DNA of 64,000 nucleotides from Sphingobium fluviale (GCF_004122115.1 NZ_SBKP01000001.1:124001-188000); one strand, 5' to 3'. Shown: positions 17,638 through 25,750, counted from the first letter of the stretch. Numbers and translations are program-made. The notes: a model not told the origin generated them from the sequence alone.

Positions 17638-18099
17638 GTGTTCTGTGTCATCCCGGCTGATACCGAGGCAAAGACCACCGCGCTGATCTGCGCTGCTTTC
17701 TTCACCGGAGCAGCGGCATACATCTCCCTCGTCGAACATCCCGCCCGGCTCCGACTTGAGGATGGACCGCTGCTCGCGCAGTGGCAGCCGAGTTATGGCA
17801 GGGCGCTGCCAATCCAGTCAGGCCTCGCCATTGCCGGCGGCGTCTGCGGCTTGGCCGCGTGGTATCTTTCACGCGATTGGCGCTGGATTGCCGGCAGCGT
17901 GGCGCTGCTTGGCAATTGGCCGTTCACCCTGCTGGCGATCATGCCGACGAACAAGCGGTTGAAAGCCATTCGACCCGACCCGGCAGGACCGGAGAGCCGG
18001 ACATTGCTGATCGCGTGGGGCAAACTCCACCATGTCAGGAGCGTGCTGGGGCTGATATCGACGCTGCTGTTCGCATGGTGCCTCGCGGTGGCCACCTGA
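17638..18099 (+). CDS. DUF1772 (anthrone oxygenase-like) membrane protein
   Basis: A 153-residue DUF1772 protein. The family fingerprint is complete: GAAAYISLVEHPARL near the N-terminus, WQPSYGRALPIQSGLA, a central helix pair, WPFTLLAIMPTNKRLKAI and a final WGKLHHVRSVLGLISTLLFAW. Four transmembrane helices are expected. Some relatives are anthrone oxygenases in polyketide pathways, but most bacterial members are uncharacterised. Starts at GTG 17638. It is followed after 45 nt by a hydroxylaminobenzene-mutase-like gene on the same strand. Confidence 0.8.
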   Translation: MFCVIPADTEAKTTALICAAFFTGAAAYISLVEHPARLRLEDGPLLAQWQPSYGRALPIQSGLAIAGGVCGLAAWYLSRDWRWIAGSVALLGNWPFTLLAIMPTNKRLKAIRPDPAGPESRTLLIAWGKLHHVRSVLGLISTLLFAWCLAVAT

Positions 18100-18144
18100 C
18101 TGCTGCTATCGCAGCTGCTAATATCGACGAATTGGAGAGTTGCC

Positions 18145-18576
18145 GTGACGCTGACCGCACCACAAAGAACATTGATTGTAGCGGGAACTCTGCTGTTTCT
18201 CCTGGGGTTGCTGCAAGGGGCGGCGGTTCAAATGTTCGCGAACCCGCGCATGGCACTGTCCGCCCACCTCACCGCGGTGCAGAGCGGTACGGCGCTGATG
18301 GTCGCCGGGGCGGTCTGGACCTCTGTGTCCCTACGGAAACCTGTCGATGGCATTGCCCGAACGGCGATCCTGCTGGGCATGTTCGGCCTGTGGACGGGCT
18401 TGACTCTGTCCGCCGCGACCGGTGCAAGCCAAGCCCTGCCGATCGCGGGGGCGGGGCACAGCGCAGGCCTGGAGACCGAGAAGCTCGTCTCATTTGTCGT
18501 GCTGGGAAGCAGCGGTGTTCTGACCGCCGGATGGGCGCTGTTCGTCGTCGGGCTGATACGATCTTTCCGGCAATAG
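18145..18576 (+). CDS. Hydroxylaminobenzene mutase-like membrane protein
   Basis: A 143-residue protein with four helices. The motif LLFLLGLLQGAAVQMFANPRMALSAHLTAVQSG closely recalls HabA/HabB hydroxylaminobenzene mutases (…NPRMGLSAHLEG…), which rearrange hydroxylaminobenzene to 2-aminophenol. A later GASQALPIAGAGHSAG loop fits the family. Starts at GTG 18145 with TTGGAGAG upstream. Many relatives are annotated only by similarity, so the activity is a guess. A perfect hairpin follows the stop, ending this small membrane-protein cluster. Confidence 0.65.
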   Translation: MTLTAPQRTLIVAGTLLFLLGLLQGAAVQMFANPRMALSAHLTAVQSGTALMVAGAVWTSVSLRKPVDGIARTAILLGMFGLWTGLTLSAATGASQALPIAGAGHSAGLETEKLVSFVVLGSSGVLTAGWALFVVGLIRSFRQ

Positions 18577-18584
18577 CTGCCTTG

Positions 18585-18604
18585 TCACCCGGAAAGCCGG
18601 GTGA
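18585..18604 (+). terminator. Hairpin after 18576 gene
   Basis: TCACCCGG AAAG CCGGGTGA is an 8-bp perfect stem with a 4-nt loop, 9 nt after the stop codon at 18576. The following bases (TCTTGG) are only weakly T-rich, so termination would be partial. It separates this cluster from the ECF41 operon. Confidence 0.55.
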
Positions 18605-18683
18605 TCTTGGCTAGCTTCGAAACGCTGGTCTCATACTGCGCAAGACAAGGCTTCGTTCGCGAAGTGCATTTTCACCGGTCACC

Positions 18684-18710
18684 TGTCACATTCCGCCAGC
18701 CTGCCTCGTC
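18684..18710 (+). promoter_or_regulatory. ECF41-type promoter of the sigma factor operon
   Basis: TGTCACA (18684-18690), 16 bp, then CGTC (18707-18710). As I remember it, this matches the TGTCACA/CGTC promoter reported for ECF41 sigma factors, which autoregulate their own operons. The nearest gene is 24 nt downstream with an AAGGAGG ribosome site (18721-18727), leaving a leader of about 17 nt. The ECF41 factor itself is the third gene of this operon. Confidence 0.7.
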
Positions 18711-18733
18711 ATGGATGCGAAAGGAGGCCTGTC

Positions 18734-19120
18734 ATGCCTGTTCGCATTCTCTCTGCCCTGATCGGACTGTTCAATCTGGGCAACGGCCTGTTCGCCGCTC
18801 TGCTGCCAGATCGCTGGTTTCTGCATGCGCCCGGAGCCAGCGCCACCGGCCCGTTCAATCCCCATTTCGTGATCGACATCGGCCTTGGCTTCACCGCGGC
18901 GGGGATCGCGTTCCTCGCCTATGCATGGCGGCCGCGCTACCGGCTGCTGGCGCTGGGCGCTTCGGGCTTTGTGGTGTTCCATGCACTGTTCCACCTCACC
19001 ACCCTGGCGTCCGGCCATCACGCTTACGCTGCTGTCGATCTCCAGATCGCATTGCTCGCCTTTGCCGGGCTTGCCCTGTGCTGGCCGTGGCAGGCGGCGG
19101 TGCGGGAGGACGCGGCATGA
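18734..19120 (+). CDS. Small DUF4345-like membrane protein in ECF41 operon
   Basis: A 128-residue protein with four hydrophobic helices: RILSALIGLFNLGNGLFAALLP, FVIDIGLGFTAAGIAFLAYAW, LLALGASGFVVFHALFHLTTL and LQIALLAFAGLALCW. The helix order and the FNPHFVxDIG stretch recall DUF4345-type proteins. Strong ribosome site AAGGAGG. It is the first gene after the ECF41-like promoter, and its stop overlaps the next start (ATGA). ECF41 operons are known to carry carboxymuconolactone decarboxylases, oxidoreductases and epimerases plus small membrane proteins. Confidence 0.7.
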   Translation: MPVRILSALIGLFNLGNGLFAALLPDRWFLHAPGASATGPFNPHFVIDIGLGFTAAGIAFLAYAWRPRYRLLALGASGFVVFHALFHLTTLASGHHAYAAVDLQIALLAFAGLALCWPWQAAVREDAA

Positions 19121-19674
19121 TGCGCTGGCTGGTCAACCGGATGTTCGATGCCTTGGGCCGACGCTATGACTACGACGTGTCCTACATGCACGCGATGTAT
19201 GCGGCCTCGCCCAAGGCCTGCATGCGGTTCAACAAAGTCGCCGCGCTTGCCCGGCACCGCGAGGCAGTGCCGGTGGAAGCCAGCGAGGCGGCGCGGCTGG
19301 CCGGCACCCTCGCGGAGGATTGCGGCCCCTGTACCCAGCTCGTTGCCGACATGGCGCGCGAGAAAGACATGCCTGATGATCAGATCGCCGCCATCGTGGC
19401 GGGCGATGTCGCTGCGATGAGTGCGGACACCGCGCTCGGCTATCGCTTCGCCCGCGCCATCATCGCCCGCCTGCCCGAAGCCGACGATCTGCGCGAGGAA
19501 GTGCGCGCGCGCTGGGGTGACAAGGGTGTGCTCGATCTGACGCTGGGGGCACAGATGTCGCGGACCTATCCGATGATCAAGGCCGGGCTGGGCTTCGTCA
19601 GGAGCTGCGGCCCGATCCGCATCGGCTCGACTTTGGTCGCGCCCGCGATCCATAAGACCGCGCATGCAAGCTGA
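19117..19674 (+). CDS. Carboxymuconolactone decarboxylase / AhpD-like protein
   Basis: A 185-residue all-helical protein of the AhpD/CMD fold. LAEDCGPCTQLVADMAREK holds the redox C-x2-C preceded by an acidic residue, as in AhpD-type peroxidase partners. It starts at ATG 19117, overlapping the previous stop by 4 bp with GGGAGGA upstream, and its end overlaps the sigma-factor start by 11 bp. CMD-type proteins are the classical genomic partner of ECF41 sigma factors, so it is very likely the main regulated target of SigJ here. Probable role is thiol-based redox or peroxide handling. Confidence 0.8.
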   Translation: MMRWLVNRMFDALGRRYDYDVSYMHAMYAASPKACMRFNKVAALARHREAVPVEASEAARLAGTLAEDCGPCTQLVADMAREKDMPDDQIAAIVAGDVAAMSADTALGYRFARAIIARLPEADDLREEVRARWGDKGVLDLTLGAQMSRTYPMIKAGLGFVRSCGPIRIGSTLVAPAIHKTAHAS

Positions 19675-20557
19675 CCCCTTCGGACCTTCGCGGGGGCGCC
19701 TGCTCGGCCTCGCCTACCGGATGCTCGGCAGTCGCAGCGAGGCGGAGGATGTGCTCCAGGATGCCTGGCTGCGGTTCAACGCGGTGCGTGAGGTGGATAA
19801 CCGCGATGCCCTGCTCACTACCATCGTCACCCGGCTGTGCCTCGACCGGCTCAAGAGCGCGCGGGTCCGGCGTGAGGCCTATGTCGGCCCGTGGCTGCCC
19901 GAGCCCGTTGCCGATACGCAGGCGCTCGCGCCCGACGCGGCAACCGAACTGGCCGACGACCTGTCCTTCGCGCTGCTGCTGACGCTCGAACGGCTAAAAC
20001 CGGCCGAGCGCGCTGCCTTTCTACTGCACGATGTATTCGACATGCCGTTCACTCAGGTCGCGGCAACGCTGGGCAGGAGCGAGCCGGCCTGTCGTCAACT
20101 CGCCGCCCGCGCCCGGAAGGCCGTGCAGGCAGGTGGTCCGATGGCAAGACCGCCGGTCGAGGCTCACCAGCGGCTGCTGGCCGCATACGGGATGGCCGTC
20201 ACCAGCGGCGATGTCGCCGCCCTGACCGCGCTGTTCCACGAGGATGCGGTGCTGCTTGCCGATGGCGGCGGCAAGGTGCTGGCCGCACGCAATGCAATCA
20301 CCGGGGCGGACAGGATTGCGCGTTTCTTCATCGGCACGGTGCGCAAGTATGGTTCGGATATGCCGCCTCTTCGGATCGAGTTGGCCAAGATCAACGGCAT
20401 TCCGGCCATTGTTGTCCGGGCTGGCGAGGACATCGACCAGATGCTGCAACTGGCTATTCGTGATGACCGGATCGAGACGGTCTATGTGGTGCGCAATCCG
20501 GACAAGCTGGGGTGGCTCGGGCCAGGCGATCCTCCGGAGGGATTCAAGATCGCGTGA
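19664..20557 (+). CDS. sigJ: ECF41-type RNA polymerase sigma factor (SigJ-like)
   Basis: A 297-residue sigma factor. Residues 10-80 are region 2 (RGRLLGLAYRMLGSRSEAEDVLQDAWLRF), and 105-160 are region 4 (LSFALLLTLERLKPAERAAFLLHDVFDMPFTQVAATLGRSEPACRQLAARARK). Residues about 170-295 are the SnoaL/NTF2-like C-terminal extension that defines ECF41 and replaces a separate anti-sigma factor; the family DGGG motif is present (LLADGGGKVLAARN). It overlaps the CMD gene by 11 bp and the methyltransferase gene by 4 bp. The matching promoter sits at 18684-18710, so autoregulation is expected. Confidence 0.9.
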   Translation: MQADPFGPSRGRLLGLAYRMLGSRSEAEDVLQDAWLRFNAVREVDNRDALLTTIVTRLCLDRLKSARVRREAYVGPWLPEPVADTQALAPDAATELADDLSFALLLTLERLKPAERAAFLLHDVFDMPFTQVAATLGRSEPACRQLAARARKAVQAGGPMARPPVEAHQRLLAAYGMAVTSGDVAALTALFHEDAVLLADGGGKVLAARNAITGADRIARFFIGTVRKYGSDMPPLRIELAKINGIPAIVVRAGEDIDQMLQLAIRDDRIETVYVVRNPDKLGWLGPGDPPEGFKIA

Positions 20558-21264
20558 CCGGATTTGAATCCGATAGGCTGCCATTTCCGGGTCTGCGGGA
20601 AGCCCCGGTGCGCATCGCGCCCGGCCTGTGGAGCAGCCTGCCACCTGACCAGCAGACCGCGCCAAATGATCGTCACGCCGCGGGCTATGACATGCTGATC
20701 GGTAGTCCGCTCTACCATCGCCCAGCATGGGGGGCCTGGCCGTCGTGCCACGCCGCAGCCGCCCGCGATGCCATGGCCGGCGCGCAAGCGGGACCGATCC
20801 TCGATTGCGGCTGCGGTTCGCTGCTGTTCACCGCGGACATCTATCGGACGCTTCCCACAGCCCGGATAACCTTCCTCGACAGGTCGCTGGCCATGCTGCG
20901 GCGCGGGCAGCGGCGCCGGCCAGACGACCATTTCCTGCAAGGCAGTGCCCTCGACCTGCCCTTTCGAGACGGAACCTTTTCCCAAGTGCTGTGCTGGGGC
21001 ACGCTGCATGTTCTGGGCACGCCTTCGGGCCTGATCGCTGAATTGCGCCGCGTGGCCATGCCGGGCGGCAGGGTGGCGCTTTCCACGCTGGTTCGGGGTG
21101 ATCGGTGGCTGGGAGAATACATGCTCGGCATGCTGCATCGCAAAGGCGAACTGGCGGCCCCGGAAACCGAGGCGGCGGTGACGGATGCCTTCACCGGTCA
21201 TTTCGAATTCGCATCGTCCAGGCGCATAGGCAATTTCCTGTTCCTGACCGGATTCACTCGATAG
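20554..21264 (+). CDS. SAM-dependent methyltransferase
   Basis: A 236-residue class I methyltransferase. The motifs are in order: ILDCGCGSLLFTADIYR (SAM-binding glycine loop), ARITFLDRSLAML (acidic loop), FLQGSALDLPFRDGTFSQVLCWGTLHVL (motifs II/III) and ELRRVAMPGGRVALSTLV. The chosen start is GTG 20554, overlapping the sigma-factor stop as GTGA behind CCGGAGGG; a longer in-frame start lies inside sigJ. Co-translation with sigJ suggests it belongs to the ECF41 response. Substrate unknown; the composition is like small-molecule or lipid methylases. Confidence 0.85.
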   Translation: MTGFESDRLPFPGLREAPVRIAPGLWSSLPPDQQTAPNDRHAAGYDMLIGSPLYHRPAWGAWPSCHAAAARDAMAGAQAGPILDCGCGSLLFTADIYRTLPTARITFLDRSLAMLRRGQRRRPDDHFLQGSALDLPFRDGTFSQVLCWGTLHVLGTPSGLIAELRRVAMPGGRVALSTLVRGDRWLGEYMLGMLHRKGELAAPETEAAVTDAFTGHFEFASSRRIGNFLFLTGFTR

Positions 21265-21356
21265 CCTGATCGTTTGCGTAGCCGAACACTCTGAAACGGG
21301 TTGCTTGGGCGGCAAGCGTTCATTAAATGTTCTTATCGTTTTCGCAGGAGTGGTCG

Positions 21357-21746
21357 ATGTCGTTGAGCTATGTGATGATCGGTTCGAACGATGTCGTCAG
21401 GGCTCGTTCCTATTTCGATGCCGTGCTCCCGCTGATAGGCGGCATGATCGGCGCCGATTTCATGCCCCACGGCTTTTGCTACGAGCTGCGCGGCGGCGGG
21501 CGGATCTGGGTGGCGCCGCCTTATGACAAACAGGCTGCTGCGCCGGGCAATGGCAACATGGTCGGCCTATTGTGCGGCAGCGAGGCGGAGGTGCAGGCGG
21601 CGCATGCCGCCGCGCTCGCCAATGGCGGCAACAATGAAGGCGATCCCGGCCCACGTCCGCAATACGGCCCGGATTTCTACGGTGCCTATGTCCGCGATCT
21701 CGACGGCAACAAGATGAGCTTCGTCTATTTTGGTGAGGGGACTTGA
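21357..21746 (+). CDS. VOC family protein (glyoxalase/bleomycin-resistance fold)
   Basis: A 129-residue single-domain VOC protein: SLSYVMIGSNDVVRARSYFDAVLPLIGG opens the first beta-alpha-beta-beta-beta unit and YGAYVRDLDGNKMSFVYF closes the second. The start at ATG 21357 has GCAGGAG upstream. It closely resembles the VOC protein at 45668-46066 (both have GPRPQY-type and YxAYxRDLDGNK stretches), so the window carries two relatives. Likely a metal-dependent small-molecule lyase or binding protein; substrate unknown. Confidence 0.85.
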   Translation: MSLSYVMIGSNDVVRARSYFDAVLPLIGGMIGADFMPHGFCYELRGGGRIWVAPPYDKQAAAPGNGNMVGLLCGSEAEVQAAHAAALANGGNNEGDPGPRPQYGPDFYGAYVRDLDGNKMSFVYFGEGT

Positions 21747-21768
21747 GGCTGGTTTCGCAGCAGCCACA

Positions 21769-23049
21769 TCAAGCGCAATTGATAGTGATGCAGGCCTCGA
21801 ATCCTCCGGCGGTTCGCGCGAAGGCAACATGCCCCCCCTGTGCGGTGACGGCGCGCTCGACGATAGCAAGACCGAGCCCGGTGCCATCGCCGCCGCGCGC
21901 GGCATCGCCCCGCGCGAAGGGACGCATCAGATCCCCGCTGCTGACGGCCTCGAACCCGGCCCCGGCATCGGTTACGGCAATGATCAGGCTCTTGTCGTCC
22001 ATGCGCGCCTCGACCCGCACCGGCGCAGCGCCGTGCCTCAATGCATTGGCAAGGAGATTGCCGACCGCCCGTGACAAGGCGAGGGGCCGGACCTTCGCGG
22101 TCAGGCCGGGCGCCGCCGCGAGCGCGACCGGGGGCAAGGCCGCGTGGTCGGCCACAACCTGTTCGAGCAATGCGGCGATATCACAGCGCTGAAATTCTTC
22201 CGCCTCGAACCCCCGCGCAAAGTCCAGGAACTGGCCGAGCATGGCCTCGATTCTCTCCACCTGGCGCAGCGCGGTCGCTTCCAGTTCGGCGTCGCCACCG
22301 CGCATCATCTCCAGGCACAGCCGCAGGCGGGTGAGCGGGGTGCGCAAATCGTGGCTGACCCCGCCCAGCATCACCGCGCGCTCGGCCTCGTGCGCGGCGA
22401 GCCGCTCGGTCATCCGGTTGAACGCGGTCGCGACCGCCGCCACTTCCTGCGGTCCCGACGTATCGAGCGGCGCGTGTGCCTGCTCGGGCGTATAACCATC
22501 GACCGCCGCGGCCAGGCGGCGCAGCGGTTGGTCGAGACGGCGCTGCAACAGCAACCCGCCGACCGCAGAAACGAGGAAGGCAATGAAGCTGGCCATCAGG
22601 AGGCTGGTCATCGCCCCCCGGCTGCGCGGCGGGGTCACGCTGACCCAGTAGTCCTGCCCGCCCAACGTCAGGCTGACCCAAAGGCGACGCCCGGCATCGG
22701 TGCGCCAGACCAGGTCACGCTGGGTGGCGAGGCGATCGGCGAGCGCGCGGGTGAACTGCCGTTCGATGAACGAGGGAAAGCGCGGGCCATCGCCGGGCAC
22801 GTCATGCGCCCGGCGGATCGCCATGGCGCCGCGCCGGTTGATCTGGGCGATGAGCGCGGCACGGCGTGCCGGCGGCAAGCCGTCCATGGCGGAGGACAGC
22901 GCCTCGATCATGTCGGCGGTGACACTGGCAACGCGTGCGGTCTGGGGCTGTACCACCAGAGCCATGACGAGCAGGCCCGCGAGCAGCTGCCCGGCGAGCA
23001 CGACGCCAACCAGCAGGGCGATGTTACGGTGGATCAGGCGCCTAACCAT
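21769..23049 (-). CDS. Sensor histidine kinase
   Basis: A 426-residue membrane histidine kinase. Transmembrane helices at about 8-32 and 147-167 flank a periplasmic domain. HAMP linker follows (QRRLDQPLRRLAAAVDGYTPEQ), then the phosphoacceptor box MLGGVSHDLRTPLTRLRL with His233. The ATPase has the N-box (LLANALRHG), G1 (DAGAGF) and G2 (GGDGTGLGLAIVERAV). The start at 23049 overlaps the response-regulator end by 8 bp, so the pair is co-translated. It should sense an envelope signal. Its likely target is the divergent promoter region at 23753-23935. Confidence 0.92.
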   Translation of the reverse strand: MVRRLIHRNIALLVGVVLAGQLLAGLLVMALVVQPQTARVASVTADMIEALSSAMDGLPPARRAALIAQINRRGAMAIRRAHDVPGDGPRFPSFIERQFTRALADRLATQRDLVWRTDAGRRLWVSLTLGGQDYWVSVTPPRSRGAMTSLLMASFIAFLVSAVGGLLLQRRLDQPLRRLAAAVDGYTPEQAHAPLDTSGPQEVAAVATAFNRMTERLAAHEAERAVMLGGVSHDLRTPLTRLRLCLEMMRGGDAELEATALRQVERIEAMLGQFLDFARGFEAEEFQRCDIAALLEQVVADHAALPPVALAAAPGLTAKVRPLALSRAVGNLLANALRHGAAPVRVEARMDDKSLIIAVTDAGAGFEAVSSGDLMRPFARGDAARGGDGTGLGLAIVERAVTAQGGHVAFARTAGGFEACITINCA

Positions 23050-23752
23050 CGTCGCCTTCGGTGAGCACATAGCCCACTCCCCACACCGTGCGGATATGGC
23101 GCGGGCTCGCGGCATCGTCGCCGATCGCACGGCGCAAGCGGGCGACGGCGACATCGATCGCACGGTCGGTCACTTCGGCATCGCGGCCCAGTGCCCGGTC
23201 GATCAGCTGCGCGCGGCTCAGGGGCCGGCCGATGCTGCGGGCGAGCGCGGCCAGCAGCGCATATTCGCGCGAGGAGAGCGGCAGCACCGTACCGCCGCGC
23301 GAGGCAGTCATAGTGGAGAAGTTGATGGTGAGCGGCCCGACCTTCACCGTCTCGTCGCGGGACATGTTCCGTTCCGGACCCAAACGCCGCAGCAGCGAGG
23401 CGATGCGCGCCACCAGCTCACGCGGCAGGAACGGTTTTGCGAGATAGTCGTCCGCGCCCATTTCCAGCCCGAGCACGCGGTCCACCGGATCGCCGCGCGC
23501 GGTGAGCATGATCACCGGCACCTGGTCGCCGCCCGCGCGCAAACGGCGCAGGATCGCCAAGCCGTCCTCGCCCGGCATCATCAGGTCGAGCACCACGACA
23601 TCGGCGGGCTGGCGCTGGAGCGCGCCGTCCATCGCCTTGCCGCCATCGACGCTGCGTACCTGGTAGCCGTGCTCGGCCAGGAAGCGCTGCAACAGCGCGC
23701 GCAGTTCGGGATCGTCATCGACGACAAGTATCCGGGCGGGCTTTTCGCTCAT
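23042..23752 (-). CDS. OmpR-family response regulator
   Basis: A 236-residue regulator. Receiver domain 1-120: acidic pair DDD at 12-14, phosphoacceptor D56 in VVVLDLMMPGEDG, conserved T in VPVIMLTARG and K in DDYLAKPF. The C-terminal winged helix (about 140-233) has VLPLSSREYALLAALARSIGRPLSRAQLIDR and DRAIDVAVARLRRAIGDD...IRTVWGVGYV. It is cognate to the overlapping kinase gene. The divergent region upstream has two direct repeats 10 bp apart suitable for an OmpR dimer. Confidence 0.92.
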   Translation of the reverse strand: MSEKPARILVVDDDPELRALLQRFLAEHGYQVRSVDGGKAMDGALQRQPADVVVLDLMMPGEDGLAILRRLRAGGDQVPVIMLTARGDPVDRVLGLEMGADDYLAKPFLPRELVARIASLLRRLGPERNMSRDETVKVGPLTINFSTMTASRGGTVLPLSSREYALLAALARSIGRPLSRAQLIDRALGRDAEVTDRAIDVAVARLRRAIGDDAASPRHIRTVWGVGYVLTEGDDG

Positions 23753-23798
23753 GGCAGGACTTTGGCAGCGCGGCAACGGCGCGGCCAGAGTCGAAAAT

Positions 23799-23831
23799 GT
23801 GACAAGCCGTGACAAAGTCGGCGTTTTGTCA
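23799..23831. promoter_or_regulatory. Tandem OmpR-type half sites (GTGACAA repeats)
   Basis: GTGACAA occurs at 23799-23805 and again at 23809-23815, exactly one helical turn apart, with an inverted copy TTGTCA at 23826-23831. The sites lie between the divergent response regulator (start 23752) and the secreted protein (start 23936). A 10-bp-spaced direct repeat is the usual layout for OmpR-family regulators, so this is the likely autoregulatory and target site. Confidence 0.5.
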
Positions 23832-23935
23832 TGGCTTGCCGCAACATGGAGCTGGCGCGACATCGCCGCGATGCATCTTCTGGGCATTCACAGGGCGTCC
23901 AACGGACAAGTCCTTTCTGCCCAGGAGATTTTTCG

Positions 23936-24445
23936 ATGCTCAAGTCCACCAAGACCCTCACGGCGCTTGCCGCCCTTCTCGCCATCACCCTCGCCACCAC
24001 CGCCGAGGCCCGCCAGGGCTCGTTCCGGGCACGCGGCGCCAACGGCGTGGTCGCCGGCGCGACCGGCGCCAACGGCAGGGCCGTGCGTGCCCGCGGCACC
24101 ACGACCAATGCCGACGGTTCGACCACTCGCGCCAGCGGCGGCGCATTCCGCGGTGCCAACGGCAGCTCGGGCTACCGCGCTTCGACGACTACCGCCAATA
24201 CCGACGGTTCGGTAACCCGTGCCGGTCAGGCTGCCGTCAGCGGCGCCAAGGGCAGCGCGGCCAGCTCGGGCAGCTTCACTCGCGGTGCCGACGGCACTTG
24301 GTCGGGCGGGCGTTCCACCAGTGCCACCAATGCCGCGACCGGCAACAGCTATTCCGGCTCGACCACGATCGATCCCGCGACCGGCAAACCGGTGCATTCT
24401 GGCACCTGCACCGATGCCGCCGGAAACGTCATTTCCTGTAACTGA
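23936..24445 (+). CDS. Secreted Gly/Ala/Ser/Thr-rich repeat protein
   Basis: A 169-residue exported protein. Signal peptide (MLKSTKTLTALAALLAITLATTAEA). The mature part is low-complexity, built of degenerate units such as RARGTTTNADGSTTRASGGAFRG and RASTTTANTDGSVTRAGQAAVSG, and ends with HSGTCTDAAGNVISCN with two cysteines. AGGAGA precedes the ATG at 23936. Its position opposite the two-component genes, with repeated regulator sites between, suggests it is a target. Likely a surface or matrix protein; function unknown. Confidence 0.75.
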   Translation: MLKSTKTLTALAALLAITLATTAEARQGSFRARGANGVVAGATGANGRAVRARGTTTNADGSTTRASGGAFRGANGSSGYRASTTTANTDGSVTRAGQAAVSGAKGSAASSGSFTRGADGTWSGGRSTSATNAATGNSYSGSTTIDPATGKPVHSGTCTDAAGNVISCN

Positions 24446-24454
24446 GCCCCCCGC

Positions 24455-24487
24455 CGGCGGACGCGGGTGCCTTTCCCGCGTCCGCCG
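24455..24487 (+). terminator. Strong hairpin after repeat protein gene
   Basis: A 13-bp perfect stem (24455-24467 with 24475-24487) with a 7-nt loop lies 9 nt after the stop at 24445. The tail is not T-rich. It may end most transcripts or stabilise the 3' end, giving lower expression of the EF-hand gene downstream. Confidence 0.55.
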
Positions 24488-24506
24488 CTTCAAAGGCCCG
24501 AACCGC

Positions 24507-24935
24507 ATGATCCGCCTGACAGTTCTTTCCGCAGCCGCGCTGACGGTTGCGCTCGCCCTGCCGGCCACCGCCGCCCCGGCGCGCGGCATTCCCGACAATG
24601 CCATCGAGCAGCTCCGCTCCGCGGACCGCAATCACGATGGCCAGGTAAGCCGGGCCGAACTGGTCGGCTACCGCGCCACGCAATGGTCGCGCTTCGACCG
24701 CAACGGCGACGGCCATTTCAGCCGCGACGATCTTCCCGGCTTCGCGCAATCGCGATGGGACGGCGAAAAGCTGGCCGGACTGCGCCACGCCTATGACCGC
24801 GACGGCGATGGCATGATCAGCCGCGCCGAATTCGTGAACGGCCCGACCCCGGCTTTCGACATGGCCGATGCCAATCGCGACGGACTGGTCAGCGAGGACG
24901 AACTGCGCGCGCTATCCGCAAAGATGAGGAACTGA
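24507..24935 (+). CDS. Exported EF-hand calcium-binding protein
   Basis: A 142-residue protein with a signal peptide (1-22, ...ALALPATAA) and four EF-hand-type loops: DRNHDGQVSRAEL, DRNGDGHFSRDDL, DRDGDGMISRAEF and DANRDGLVSEDEL. Each has Asp/Asn at positions 1, 3 and 5 and an acidic residue at position 12 except where replaced by Leu-adjacent variants. It probably binds calcium in the periplasm. It follows the secreted repeat protein and precedes the desaturase-like gene by 5 nt. Confidence 0.85.
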   Translation: MIRLTVLSAAALTVALALPATAAPARGIPDNAIEQLRSADRNHDGQVSRAELVGYRATQWSRFDRNGDGHFSRDDLPGFAQSRWDGEKLAGLRHAYDRDGDGMISRAEFVNGPTPAFDMADANRDGLVSEDELRALSAKMRN

Positions 24936-24940
24936 GCGCC

Positions 24941-25750
24941 ATGCAACTGGCGATGAAGCATCCCTGGGTGCTGCTCGTGATGCTGCTGGCGGTCGCTGCC
25001 GAATTTCTCTGGCGGCGCCGTCGCGGCGGCTACGACCTTGGCGGGGCCTCGGCCAGCTTCGGCGTGGCGCTTGGCCAGGCGGTGATCCGCCCGGTGACCG
25101 GCGTGGCGCTGATCGCTATTTTCCGCGCTGTGTTCGATCTGGCCCCGCTCAAGCTGGCGGCGGACGACTGGCGCACCTGGGCGGCGGGTTTCGTCGCCCT
25201 GGAGTTCGCCTACTACTGGTTCCACCGCGCCAGCCACCGCGTCCGCTGGCTCTGGGCGACCCATGCGGTCCACCATAGCGCCTGCGAACTGGTGCTGCCT
25301 TCCGCCATCCGGCTTGGTTGGACTGAGTTCTTCTCGCTGGGCTGGATGTTCTTCGCGGCGGTGATCCTGGTCGGCTTTCCGCCACTCGTCGTGGTGACAC
25401 TGCTCGGCCTCAACCTGATCTACCAGGTCCCGCTGCACACAGAGGCGATCGGACGGCTCGGGGCGCTCGAATGGGTGCTCAACACCCCTTCGCACCACCG
25501 TGCCCACCACAGCCGCGACAAGGCCTTTCTCGACTGCAACTTCGGCGGCGTACTGATCGTGTTCGACCGCCTGTTCGGCACATTCCGCGCCGAGCCCGAA
25601 GGCGGCGGGCTGACCTACGGTCTCGTCCACGGCATGGATTCGCGGAACCCGGTGCGCATCGCGCTGCATGAATGGAGCAGGATGTTCACCGACATGCGCG
25701 CTGCAAGGGGCATCAAGGCGAGGCTGCGCATCGCGCTGGGCGCACCCTAG
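24941..25750 (+). CDS. Sterol desaturase / fatty acid hydroxylase family protein
   Basis: A 269-residue membrane protein with the di-iron histidine clusters of this superfamily: YYWFHRASHRVRWLW (H-x3-H), ATHAVHHS (HxxHH) and TPSHHRAHHSRD (HxxHH). Hydrophobic helices surround them. These enzymes use O2 and a di-iron centre to hydroxylate or desaturate lipids. It starts 5 nt after the EF-hand gene and its stop overlaps the end of the opposing TetR gene by 4 bp. Substrate unknown; relatives act on sterol-like, carotenoid or fatty-acyl substrates. Confidence 0.88.
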   Translation: MQLAMKHPWVLLVMLLAVAAEFLWRRRRGGYDLGGASASFGVALGQAVIRPVTGVALIAIFRAVFDLAPLKLAADDWRTWAAGFVALEFAYYWFHRASHRVRWLWATHAVHHSACELVLPSAIRLGWTEFFSLGWMFFAAVILVGFPPLVVVTLLGLNLIYQVPLHTEAIGRLGALEWVLNTPSHHRAHHSRDKAFLDCNFGGVLIVFDRLFGTFRAEPEGGGLTYGLVHGMDSRNPVRIALHEWSRMFTDMRAARGIKARLRIALGAP

